Of a stretch of DNA of 64,000 bases, positions 17,017-26,735 are shown in pieces (the stretch's first letter is position 1; each line of letters starts with the position of its first letter). This stretch comes from Magicicada septendecula (lineage: Eukaryota; Arthropoda; Insecta; Hemiptera; Cicadidae), in NCBI GenBank assembly GCA_034769895.1, contig CM068367.1:705158885-705222884 (forward strand). Direction: 5' to 3'. Both the position numbers and the translations under genes were made by a program. The notes under the pieces are model-generated. The model saw only the letters and a program-made list of their open reading frames with translations, was not told the DNA's origin and did not search any database.

Positions 17017-17946
17017 TTATATTACAGTACTTTTATCAACCCAGCTATCATAAGATTTGTCATAACCTTTCCATCGTACAAGTAATTTATCTCCTTTACG
17101 CCTCAATACTTTTTCAATCAAATATACATCTCCAAATTTTGTTTTACTAATTTCCTGTTCATAGAAACCACCGGATAAAATATTACCTTTATCATCTTTC
17201 AATATATATGTTTTTGGGTTAGTGGCTTTAATTTTGTAAACAGTAAAAAGTTCGTTAGTCCAATTAGGTAAGTACCCCTTAGTGAACGTTTTCTTGTATT
17301 TACTGATTCTTACTCTATCACCAACTTTAAATTTTAAAGGTTTTAACTTTCGATTTTGTATTAACTTTGAATGTATCTTGTTTAATATGATTTTTTCATT
17401 ACTCATGTTTACGTTAATTGGTTTCATTCCAATAGTTCTATGAGGTGTATTATTATATAATTTAATCAAATCCGGTAATATATTCACCCATACATAACTC
17501 TCCAATTCTGTCATTTTTCTCCACATTAAATTTTTTAATGTACGATTAAAACGTTCAACAATCGACGCTTTCTTTTCTGAAAAAGTTGAATAATGATTTA
17601 TATTGTAATTCTGTAGTAACTTTTTCACTGATGAATTAAACCATTCTTTACCTTGATCCGTTTGAAAATGTTTCATTTTATTAGATTTCAATATTGGTGT
17701 AAGAGCTTTTACAATTTCAGATGCTGTTTTTGTTTTCAGAGGAATGGCGAACGCGAGTTTTGAAAAACAATTAATCATAGTTAGTATATATTTAAAACCC
17801 TTATTCAACTTTCCAAACGGAATCATTTCTACAAGGTCGGCTTGGTATAAATCGTTAATACCTTTCAACTCAACATAACGAGTTTTAAAATTTCTACGAG
17901 CCGGCTTATGTAATTCATAAGCGATATGTTTTCTTATATCTGTCAT
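17017..17946 (-). CDS. int: Retroviral-type integrase with C-terminal chromodomain
   Basis: Catalyses strand transfer of element ends into host DNA. The rve-type core carries Asp37 (QADLVEM), Asp97 (FQTDQGKEW) and Glu131 (SIVERFN). The spacing of 33 residues between the last two differs from the retroviral 35 but fits my memory of Polinton integrases. An SH3-like DNA-binding segment (KVGDRVRI) follows, and residues ~273-309 form a chromodomain (LIEKVLRRKGDKLLVRWKGY, then a W-V-D end) that may steer insertion to methylated histone H3. No N-terminal zinc knuckle is seen, normal for the group. It is first in the leftward capsid block. The ATG is preceded by an acceptor-like ATTAG. Confidence 0.94.
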   Translation of the reverse strand: MTDIRKHIAYELHKPARRNFKTRYVELKGINDLYQADLVEMIPFGKLNKGFKYILTMINCFSKLAFAIPLKTKTASEIVKALTPILKSNKMKHFQTDQGKEWFNSSVKKLLQNYNINHYSTFSEKKASIVERFNRTLKNLMWRKMTELESYVWVNILPDLIKLYNNTPHRTIGMKPINVNMSNEKIILNKIHSKLIQNRKLKPLKFKVGDRVRISKYKKTFTKGYLPNWTNELFTVYKIKATNPKTYILKDDKGNILSGGFYEQEISKTKFGDVYLIEKVLRRKGDKLLVRWKGYDKSYDSWVDKSTVI

Positions 17947-18064
17947 CCTCTAATGCATATAATGAAATAAAAGAAAAAAGAAAAAATAAGGTATATTAAA
18001 GGAAAAACAACACCTGACTCATCTGAAATATTGTATTTTAAATCAATATACAAAAAATACAATG

Positions 18065-18328
18065 TTACATTGCTTTAATTATAGCACATATCTCATCAGA
18101 ATAAGGATTTGTTACAATCACATCGTAGCAGTTCTTCAGTTTATCCTTCAATCTCTCCAAACTGATAGCACATGGTGAAATAATTCTAATTGTTGAATGA
18201 ATGCTGCTGGTTATTATTTGAGCATCATAAAATTCTACTGCAAGCATGAAACAAAGATCTGTATAAGTTAGTTGCTCACTAAATGATGGTTCATAATGTA
18301 AACACCAATCACGACTGCTGAAATCCAT
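18065..18328 (-). CDS. Small unknown protein A, 87 aa, paralogue of the next gene
   Basis: Not recognised. Shares a pattern with the 83-aa gene at 18443-18694: W-C-L-x-Y near the start, then a Cys followed by F-x-D-x-x-I-I, I-x-x-T-I, and a basic helix with L-x-x-x-L. The two look like an old tandem duplication of an ~80-residue mixed alpha/beta domain. No signal or membrane segment. Its own ATG stands in an AT-rich gap with a TATATAT stretch just upstream. Confidence 0.5.
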   Translation of the reverse strand: MDFSSRDWCLHYEPSFSEQLTYTDLCFMLAVEFYDAQIITSSIHSTIRIISPCAISLERLKDKLKNCYDVIVTNPYSDEICAIIKAM

Positions 18329-18442
18329 TGTAAATATATAGTTAAGACTGATGTTATCCTGACAAAGCTTGTAGACAAACTGACTAATGAAAAAATATTG
18401 TTGTTGAAAATAAGCTTTTTTAATCGATTAGAATTTCTTAAC

Positions 18443-18694
18443 TTAAGTGGGAGGACTAATTAGTAATTGACGTGAATATCCTACTAATCTTTCGCGTAAT
18501 TGTTGACGAGTAAAGTTTACATCTGCACGCATAAAAATAATTGTCCTTTCAATGTTATTTATTAGAATAATGTCGACATCAGGAAATCTGGTTATCACTA
18601 TTTTACAGATTTCCTCAAAACAATAATAACCATTTAAATAAGATAGACACCATTGAGTTGCGGGGGTATTATCATCACAACTGATTGAATTCAT
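18443..18694 (-). CDS. Small unknown protein B, 83 aa, paralogue of protein A
   Basis: Not recognised. Shares WCLxY, the DVDIILINNIERTII-like strand and a RQQLRERL helix with protein A downstream. The ATG lies one base after AAAATCAG on the minus strand, an acceptor-like site, and a donor-like GTAG|GTATTC lies in the 3' end of the preceding gene, so splicing between them is conceivable. The duplicate arrangement and position beside the integrase suggest a regulatory accessory pair. Function unknown. Confidence 0.5.
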   Translation of the reverse strand: MNSISCDDNTPATQWCLSYLNGYYCFEEICKIVITRFPDVDIILINNIERTIIFMRADVNFTRQQLRERLVGYSRQLLISPPT

Positions 18695-18730
18695 TCTGAT
18701 TTTTTTTAATAGAGTAAAAAACTAATGATA

Positions 18731-19219
18731 TTAAATGAATAGAATACCTACAAGGCCGGAATAAGGATTAAGCGGTGCATAGTAGTCAACACTTTCATGA
18801 GCCTCTGGCTCTTCATAAAAATCACATCGGTTAGTGTGAATACATTCGGTATCCAACAAACGATTAGTTGTTCTCCAAACGGATAGATTAGCCTCTTCTA
18901 GTTGAGCACAGCGAGTACACTGAGAAAGATGTAACTGCCACAATTCATACTCCTTATCTTTGTTTTTATTGTTGTTGAGAGTAGACTGTAAACGCCAATT
19001 TGACTCGTTTTCTTCAAAAGATCGTTTAACACCAGCACTATAACAATATAAACAATAATACTCTTCTATTTTACGTTTATGAAATCGACCGAGCCGACAA
19101 TAACATAAATTGAAATGAAGAACACCGGATATCTGTGTTTCATATAAATTATTCACTATATTTTTATTTCTATGACCTAAACGTTTTTTGTGTTCGAAAA
19201 AGTAACGATCAGCACACAT
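18731..19219 (-). CDS. Unknown Cys-rich protein, 162 aa, rightmost viral gene
   Basis: Not recognised. Cysteines occur as CYC and CLYC near residues 39-60, as CTRC at about 106-109, and once more near residue 133, with His nearby, suggesting one or two zinc sites. The ATG at 19219 lies only about 10-25 nt from a TATATATATATA tract, so transcription might start within or before the first codons; the true start is uncertain. Upstream sequence shares the CACGTG/TTCAAGGT module with the other leftward promoter. Confidence 0.5.
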   Translation of the reverse strand: MCADRYFFEHKKRLGHRNKNIVNNLYETQISGVLHFNLCYCRLGRFHKRKIEEYYCLYCYSAGVKRSFEENESNWRLQSTLNNNKNKDKEYELWQLHLSQCTRCAQLEEANLSVWRTTNRLLDTECIHTNRCDFYEEPEAHESVDYYAPLNPYSGLVGILFI

Positions 19220-19796
19220 TGTTACGATAGAACGAATATATATATATATAGAATCATCGTACTTAAATAGTGAATATTCTCGAGGTAAGTCGTGTGGGAA
19301 AAGCGGATGTTACTAGGAAAAATATAATATCTAATCGATAACACGTGCATTCAAGGTAATCATGTAACTTTCCAAGTATGCGGAAAGTGGTTTCAAGGTA
19401 AATCACTATGATGAAATCGTATATGTTGCAACAACTATGCAAGAAATGAAATCATGCAACGATCACGTGGACAACGCGTGCGATGACGTATACGTTATTC
19501 GACGTATACGTTACGTTTATGATGTGATGACGTACACGATACTTGACGTATATGTTGTTACGTTGAACCGATGATGTCAGGCGGGAGGGGGGATGATGAC
19601 CCCCCCGGTGACGTATGTTTGTTTACAAGGGGACGATGACCTGATGACGTATGTTTGTTTACAAGGGGACAATGACCTGATGACGTATATTTGTTTACAA
19701 GGGGACGATGACCTGATGACGTATGTTTGTTATGATAACATTGTGGGGAGGGGGAGGGGGGATGACCTTGTCCTGTCGTTCCCATTTATATACTAC
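19220..19796. promoter_or_regulatory. Right-end regulatory region of the viral element
   Basis: TATA-like alternating TA tract (about 19228-19243), CACGTG at 19342-19347 and 19464-19469, TTCAAGGTA at 19350-19358 and 19392-19400, and seven TGACGTA motifs starting at 19484, 19528, 19544, 19609, 19645, 19681 and 19717. G-runs and C-runs flank the last cluster. The base composition and dense ATF/CREB-like sites suggest an enhancer or terminal control region. No terminal inverted repeat can be tested here. Confidence 0.5.
19610..19732. repeat. 36-bp tandem repeat, about 3.4 copies
   Basis: Units start at 19610, 19646, 19682 and 19718 (last one partial) and differ at one or two bases. Each unit carries GACGTATGTTTGTTTACAAG or a one-base variant, giving one CRE-like motif and one forkhead-like TGTTTAC per unit. 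There are no spacers, so it is not a CRISPR array. Confidence 0.9.
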
Positions 19797-20259
19797 TGAC
19801 GATGCTATTTCCTCTTTTCTTCTTATACAATTTCATCTGTGAAATATGTGTTCTCCGTACATATTCTTGAGTCGCAGGTTCGTACAGGGCTACTGTAACT
19901 GGAGTTAAGTACTTCTTGATTTGGAAGGACCACACCATCGATATGATATTTTAGAGGTGGTCTTATCAATTGCACTACTAGTCGGGTGTGTCTTGTACAT
20001 TACTAAGTCACCGACTTGGTACCTAACTAAATTGTTACTGTTATGAACGTTTCTCTCGTGGTATTTTCTGGATTTCTCAAGGTTCGCTCTTGTAATCGAG
20101 TCCGCTTAGGTTGTTTAACTGCGCGGGTGTATCAAATCCACTTTCGCGTATTGACTTATGCAATTCCGCGACTGTTACATTTGCATGGGGTAGACCACGC
20201 AAAAGAGCTTCATAAGACAGCTCGTCCTTTAATAGTAAATCTGGATTAAATTGTGCCAT
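19797..20259 (-). pseudogene. Gag N-terminus fused to integrase C-terminus (unit 1; same in all units)
   Basis: The frame starts at the ATG at 20259 with MAQFNPDLLLKDELSYEALL, a gag-start type I recall from arthropod Ty3/gypsy elements (a SAP-like helix pair), and stops after 60 codons. In another frame, from about 20078, an integrase C-terminal domain begins (YQVGDLVMYKTHP, AIDK, then YRW near 19930). It hits a stop at 19905-19907 and continues after a frameshift as LTPVTV and YVRRTHISQMK to the array edge. The rest of gag and all of protease, reverse transcriptase and RNase H are missing, so an internal deletion joined gag codon ~60 to the integrase tail. It cannot encode a working enzyme; mobilisation would need helper proteins. 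Confidence 0.8.
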
Positions 20260-20571
20260 TTTTATCTTACTTCTAACACATTAAACTTTACTTAAAATTG
20301 ATTTTACTACACTATACACTTATTACATAGACAATTTATTTCTTGGTTAAATCATTTGCATTGTTCACAAGAGAATAATTTCTCTTCTAAGGGAAGGACA
20401 AAAATTCCGCACACACTTCAATGTAAAGTCAACGATCAGCTGTTCGCTGGAATGTAGGTCACCCTAGTTTATTTAGTAAACAATGGCAAGGTAGTTGTAT
20501 GCGTGGCAACGCGAGGGTTACATTCAAGTATTGTTCTCTATAACAATAGCTAAGGCTATCTTTATCGACCG

Positions 20572-20590
20572 GTTTCAACTGGGGAAGCCA
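20572..20590 (-). other. Primer-binding-site candidate
   Basis: TGGCTTCCCCAGTTGAAAC on the minus strand, starting with the usual TGG two bases after the proposed LTR end. It can also fold as a hairpin (CAACTGG/CCAGTTG). A similar TGGCTTCC follows a ...TTACA end near 55400. The tRNA is not identified. Confidence 0.45.
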
Positions 20591-20592
20591 GT

Positions 20593-22762
20593 TGTACCAA
20601 GGGGTGAATCCGATTCAACGAAACACGCTTTACAAGATACAGGTGTATTACGGTAGTAACAGTCCGAGTTTAGTAATTAATTGTCTTACGTTCTACCTTT
20701 AATTTTGAAATTATTTTTAATTTTTTGCTAACAAAATTAAGTTACGAATTTCTTTACACGTAATTAACCGAGTCTACTTTAGTCAGGAGTTTATATTATT
20801 TTTTTTTTTTTACCGTGACGACAGACATACACTTACATACTATGCAGGCATATTCAGGAAACTACAGGTCTTGAATTGTCCCAATATAAACCTGTTAAAG
20901 ACTGAACAGTTTGACAAGCACTAAAATTCATGTACGTACTTGCATTGGCGTAATACAATGATAGTCGGTATTATTTTGCGTATCTTAAACAAATTACATC
21001 ATACGCAAATTATTACATAATCTAGTACAAAATAAATTCACCTTATGAAAATTACTGTTAACATGAAATACAATAACCGAGTGCATAGATCAGCAGAGAG
21101 TTATCTATTTTACTATTTAACAATTTTTTTTTTAATTTAGCAGAGTGGCGCATTTTTGTTTGCGTCACGATGCTTACAAACCTTTTATATAAATAAGCAA
21201 AGTGGCACATTTTTGTAACGTTCTGGGCTACGTTATAAATCCAGGGAACCCATCATAATTGACGCTAGCCAATTATACAGGCTGCCTACGTTGTAACGAA
21301 CTGAAATTAAATTCAACACAAAGAACAATAATATTTACTCTTTTGATTAGGACACAAGGGGAAGGTATTTCACTGATTTATGCACTCACTTCAATCTGTA
21401 ATAAGATGACATCTCTTTATTAACAAATTATATAAATAGATCCCATAACATAAATTATACTGAAATATTCAAAAAGGTTTTCTGTAAAACAAGGGATCAT
21501 ATTGATCATGTTATTTACCTCGGATCCGAGTCTCGTTATATATAGTAAAGACATCTGAATGATACTATGCTCATCTAGGAGCTTGCATGATTACATAAAC
21601 CATTTGAAGAATGGTATTATTTATTTAAGTGATTATAACTTACATTTCAAAATTAACGTTACAACGTATGATTTTCGATACTACAGTTTATATTTCTTAG
21701 GTTTTATTTATTACTTAAAGAAAATTATAGTCTCTTGAAAAAAGTCTCTTTCATCTATAAAAGTTATGTTTTAAATGTACTTAATTCTCGATAGGCAAGC
21801 TATCGAGTCACCTCTACAATAAGCTTTGCTGTCCTCGTCCTGGGGTGTGACTCTTGGGAATTCTGGTAGTCGGTGTAGTCATCTGGGTCGAGTCTCTGGT
21901 GAATATCTTATAGCTGTATTAGTGAGGAGATTGATGTAATGCTGCACGAAGTTGGGTTGATCCACGTAGGTCCTGGTCAGCCGTGTATGGGTTGTAGACG
22001 TCCGTATATACAATTTGGCAGGTCACATATTCACAGGTAGAGTTGTACTGGAGTTTGCATCTTAAGTAGAGACGTCACCTTGTTTACGAGTTCTTAATTT
22101 TTCTTATATTACTACATTTCTTGAATAAACCTTTTACTACATTTACTACATCATATACACATATAACGATCACTAGCTCCCCACGTTTTTTGTTTAGTGG
22201 TAGCTAACCATTATTTTAAAGTTTAAATAACTCATTTTTGCAGAGCCCTCGCTTGGAGGTGTGTACTGTCTGAACGCCGCATCGTAACTCTTACCTCGAT
22301 ACGACAGGGGCATTACAACGAAGCGGAGCGAGTACTCCGCAATAATATAGTTCCAACTTTTATTTAAATAGACATTCTTATAGCAAGATGAAACAAATTA
22401 TTTAGACTTATTTAGTTTACAGGGACTATTTTAACTACTACTGGTGCCTTCAAATTATTAATTACTTACATCACGATTTTCAGGTATTTTTAAGTTACAG
22501 ACGGTATTTCTAAGCACGTTGTGTCCGGAATTAAACAGGTCAACGCATGATGATTTACTAAAGGGTTAACTGTTTTATTATTAACTTTTTCCAATACGAT
22601 TTTTTTATTTCTTGTTTAGTTAGAATTTCTCAATTTAAATCTCTTACTTATTCTGAGTTAGATCAGGGGTATTAGGTTAAATTGTGCGATTTAAAAATAA
22701 TAATTGCTTTCTCAGTTTTTTTATTATTTATATCTTTTTTTATTATTAATTAAATCATCACA
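20593..22762 (-). repeat. Long terminal repeat of unit 1 (representative), ~2.17 kb
   Basis: Proposed limits: 5' end TGTGATGATTT (minus strand, at 22762) and 3' end TTGGTACA (at 20593), i.e. TG...CA. The 5' limit is supported twice: a purine-rich tract AAGCGGCGGAGTA adjoins it inside the array, and in the last unit the array ends exactly at this point. The 3' limit is supported by a PBS-like sequence two bases further. A TATATAAAAGG box (21181-21191, minus) fits a U3 promoter. A 21-bp direct repeat flanks the box (21139-21159 and 21196-21216, two mismatches). Confidence 0.65.
21181..21191 (-). promoter_or_regulatory. TATA box of the LTR
   Basis: TATATAAAAGG on the minus strand, a near-perfect TATA box, present in all units; it predicts initiation near 21150 and a ~890-nt leader to the gag-like ATG. 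Confidence 0.5.
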
Positions 22763-22775
22763 TACTCCGCCGCTT
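22763..22775 (-). other. Polypurine tract at the internal/LTR border
   Basis: AAGCGGCGGAGTA on the minus strand directly before the LTR TGTGA. Units 3-6 have AAGCGGTGGAGTA. Units 7 and 8 have lost it together with the LTR tip. Confidence 0.5.
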
Positions 22776-23260
22776 AAAATTGACATTGGGAATTTTAGTA
22801 AGGAAAAATTCAAAGGTGGGGGATTTGGAGTATGCTTGGTGTTAATTTGTGGAATTTCTCTCCCCTTTTTCTTTTTCTTTCACATTGTTATTGGTATGTG
22901 TTATACACATTTATTTCTTCTCTATAATAAAACAATATACATATATATATTTTCTTACATACTACTTTTTCATGATATAAAATTCACACTTAAGATCTAC
23001 ATTTTAGAACACAAAACATTTTATTATGTCTACTACGTAAATCTACTACCGGTTTTTTCTTTGGGTTTTTGTTACTCTCTTCATAGAGTAATTTTCTAAA
23101 TATTTTGTTATTTTTAGGTCATTGAGTACTCATTTGCTTATCTTTCGCTGAACAGGATCTCAGGTTGATCAGGCCTCATTTCCAAATTCTACGATTAACA
23201 CTTAGCATGGTTACTGAGGTATAAGATAACTTGTCTACCTAGTATTACCTTTTCTATTTT

Positions 23261-26200
23261 TGACGATGCTATTTCCTCTTTTCTTCTTATACAATTTCAT
23301 CTGCGAAATATGTGTTCTCCGTACATATTCTTGAGTCGCAGGTTCGTACAGGGCTACTGTAACTGGAGTTAAGTACTTCTTGATTTGGAAGGACCACACC
23401 ATCGGTATGATAGTTTAGAGGTGGTCTTATCAATTGCACTACTAGTCGGGTGTGTCTTGTACATTACTAAGTCACCGACTTGGTACCTAACTAAATTGTT
23501 ACTGTTATGAACGTTTCTCTCGTGGTATTTTCTGGATTTCTCAAGGTTAGCTCTTGTAATCGAGTCCGCTTAGGTTGTTTAACTGCGCGGGTGTATCAAA
23601 TCCACTTTCGCGTATTGACTTATGCAATTCCGCGACTGTTACATTTGCATGGGGTAGACCACGCAAAAGAGCTTCATAAGACAGCTCGTCCTTTAATAGT
23701 AAATCTGGATTAAATTGTGCCATTTTTATCTTATTTCTAACACATTAAACTTTACTTAAAATTGATTTTACTACACTATACACTTATTACATAGACAATT
23801 TATTTCTTGGTTAAATCATTTGCTTTGTTCACAAGAGAATAATTTCTCTTCTAAGGGAAGGACAAAAATTCCACACACACTTCAATGTAAAGTCAACGAT
23901 CAGCTGTTCGCTGGAATGTAGGTCACCCTAGTTTATTTAGTAAAAAATGGCAAGGTAGTTGTATGCGTGGCAACGCGAGGTTTACATTCAAGTATTGTTC
24001 TCTATAACAATAGCTAAGGCTATCTTTATCGACCGGTTTCAACTGGGGAAGCCAGTTGTACCAAGGGGTGAATCCGATTCAACGAAACACGCTTTACAAG
24101 ATACAGGTGTATTACGGTAGTAACAGTCCGAGTTTAGTAATTAATTGTCTACGTTCTACCTTTAATTTTGAAATTATTTTTAATTTTTTGCTAACAAAAT
24201 TAAGTTACGAATTTCTTTACACGTAATTAACCGAGTCTACTTTAGTCAGGAGTTTATATATTTTTTTTTTTTTTTTACCGTGACGACAGACATACACTTA
24301 CATACTATGCAGGCATATTCAGGAAACTACAGGTCTTGAATTGTCCCAATATAAACCTGTTAAAGACTGAACAGTTTGACAAGCACTAAAATTCATGTAC
24401 GTACTTGCATTGGCGTAATACAATGATAGTCGGTATTATTTTGCGTATCTTAAACAAATTACATCATACGCAAATTATTACATAATCTAGTACAAAATAA
24501 ATTCACCTTATGAAAATTACTGTTAACATGAAATACAATAACTGAGTGCATAGATCAGCAGAGAGTTATCTATTTTACTACTTAACAATTTTTTTTTTAA
24601 TTTAGCAGAGTGGCGCATTTTTGTTTGCGTCACGATGCTTACAAACCTTTTATATAAATAAGCAAAGTGGCACATTTTTGTAACGTTCTGGGCTACGTTA
24701 CAAATCCAGGGAACCCATCATAATTGACGCTAGCCAATTATACAGGCTGCCTACGTTGTAACGAACTGAAATTAAATTCAACACAAAGAACAATAATATT
24801 TATTTTTTTGATTAGGACACAAGGGGAAGGTATTTCACTGATTTATGCACTCACTTCAATCTGTAATAAGATGACATCTCTTATTAAAAAATTATATAAA
24901 TAGATCCCATAACATAAATTATACTGAAATATTCAAAAAGGTTTTCTGTAAAACAAGGGATCATATTGATCATGTTATTTACCTCGGATCCGAGTCTCGT
25001 TATATATAGTAAAGACATCTGAATGATACTATGCTCATCTAGGAGCTTGCATGATTACATAAACCATTTGAAGAATGGTATTATTTATTTAAGTGATTAT
25101 AACTTACATTTCAAAATTAACGTTACAACGTATGATTTTCGATACTACAGTTTATATTTCTTAGGTTTTATTTATTACTTAAAGAAAATTATAGTCTCTT
25201 GAAAAAAGTCTCTTTCATCTATAAAAGTTATGTTTTAAATGTACTTAATTCTCGATAGGCAAGCTATCGAGTCACCTCTACAATAAGCTTTGCTGTCCTC
25301 GTCCTGGGGTGTGACTCTTGGGAATTCTGGTAGTCGGTGTAGTCATCTGGGTCGAGTCTCTGGTGAATATCTTATAGCTGTATTAGTGAGGAGATTGATG
25401 TAATGCTGCACGAAGTTGGGTTGATCCACGTAGGTCCTGGTCAGCCGTGTATGGGTTGTAGACGTCCGTATATACAATTTGGCAGGTCACATATTCACAG
25501 GTAGAGTTGTATTGGAGTTTGCATCTTAAGTAGAGACGTCACCTTGTTTACGAGTTCTTAATTTTTCTTATATTACTACATTTCTTGAATAAACCTTTTA
25601 CTACATTTACTACATCATATACACATATAACGATCACTAGCTCCCCACGTTTTTTGTTTAGTGGTAGCTAAACATTATTTTAAAGTTTAAATACGAGCTC
25701 GTAACTCATTTTTGCAGAGCCCTCGCTTTTAGGTGTGTACTGTCTGAACGCCGCATCGTAACTCTTACCTCGATACGACAGGGGCATTACAACGAAGCGG
25801 AGCGAGTACTCCGCCATAATATAGTTCCAACTTTTATTTAAATAGACATTCTTATAGCAAGATGAAACAAATTATTTAGACTTATTTAGTTTACAGGGAC
25901 TATTTTAACTACTACTGGTGCCTTCAAATTATTAATTACTTACATCACGATTTTCAGGTATTTCTAAGTTACAGACGGTATTTCTAAGCACGTTGTGTCC
26001 GGAATTAAACAGGTCAACGCATGATGATTTACTAAAGGGTTAACTGTAATATTATTAACTTTTTCCAATACGATTTTTTTATTTCTTGTTTAGTTAGAAT
26101 TTCTCAATTTAAATCTCTTACTTATTCTGAGTTAGATCAGGGGTATTAGGTTTAATTGTGCGATTTAAAAATACATAATTGCTTTCTCAGTTTTTTTATT

Positions 26201-26735
26201 ATTTATATCTTTTTTTATTATTAATTAAATCATCACATACTCCGCCGCTTAAAATTGACATTGGGAATTTTAGTAAGGAAAAATTCAAAGGTGGGGGATT
26301 TGGAGTATGCTTGGTGTTAATTTGTGGAATTTCTCTCCCCTTTTTCTTTTTCTTTTACATTGTTATTGGTATGTGTTATACACATTTATTTCTTCTCTAT
26401 AATAAAACAATATACATATATATTTTTTCTTACATACTACTTTTTCATGATATAAAATTCACACTTAAGATCTACATTTTAGAACACAAAACTTTTTATT
26501 ATGTCTACTACTTAAATCTACTACCGGTTTTTTCTTTGGGTTTTTGTTACTCTCTTCATAGAGTAATTTTCTAAATATTTTATTATTTAGAGGTCATTGA
26601 GTACTCATTTGCTTATCTTTCGCTGAACAGGATCTCAGGTTGATCAGGCCTCATTTCCAAATTCTACGATTAACACTTAGCATGGTTACTGAGGTATAAG
26701 ATAACTTGTCTACCTAGTATTACCTTTTCTATTTT
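23261..26735 (-). mobile_element. Array unit 2
   Basis: Gag-like ATG at 23723; the gag frame stops one codon earlier than in unit 1 (TAG). LTR 5' tip at 26237. Longest unit because of a 10-bp palindromic insertion, ACGAGCTCGT, at about 25693-25702. Confidence 0.9.

Larger units (their letters stand above)
1..19796. mobile_element. Adintovirus / Polinton-Maverick-type integrated viral element, left end outside window
   Basis: The stretch carries the full hallmark set of this virus/transposon group: family-B polymerase, retroviral-type integrase, FtsK/HerA packaging ATPase, adenain-like protease, major and minor capsid proteins and a PLA2-like capsid protein. Accessory genes (BIR protein, nucleoside kinase, metalloproteinase, dUTPase) fill the left part. 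Genes are close together and often overlap by 1-20 nt. All core frames are open; only the kinase is visibly broken. The right limit is set where the LTR array begins. I see no terminal inverted repeat because the left terminus is not in the window. Whether it is endogenous or was once a free virus cannot be decided, but the flanking repeat DNA argues for integration. Confidence 0.9.
19797..23260 (-). mobile_element. Array unit 1
   Basis: Gag-like ATG at 20259, LTR 20593-22762. Its left edge abuts the viral flank and lacks the ~500 bp (3' region and purine tract) that lie left of this point in other units. The hairpin half near 21231 is mutated compared with other units. Confidence 0.9.

Noticed and set aside
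19610..19732. CRISPR-like regular repeats
   Set aside because: Repeats are directly adjacent with no spacers, in eukaryotic viral DNA; a plain minisatellite.
20043..20249. 68-codon plus-strand frame present in most units
   Set aside because: Lies antisense to the gag/integrase stub, which has clear protein similarity; it is a shadow frame.
21846..22762. Shorter LTR of 917 bp with TGTGA...TCACA ends
   Set aside because: Gives a 5-bp inverted terminus but no primer site after it and leaves the strong TATA box outside the LTR; the 2.17-kb model fits better, though it is not proven.
22704..23099. 131-codon plus-strand frame, repeated in shorter form in later units
   Set aside because: Starts with TTG, lies across the LTR tip, purine tract and 3' region, changes length with every indel between units, and is hydrophobic only because of T-rich sequence.
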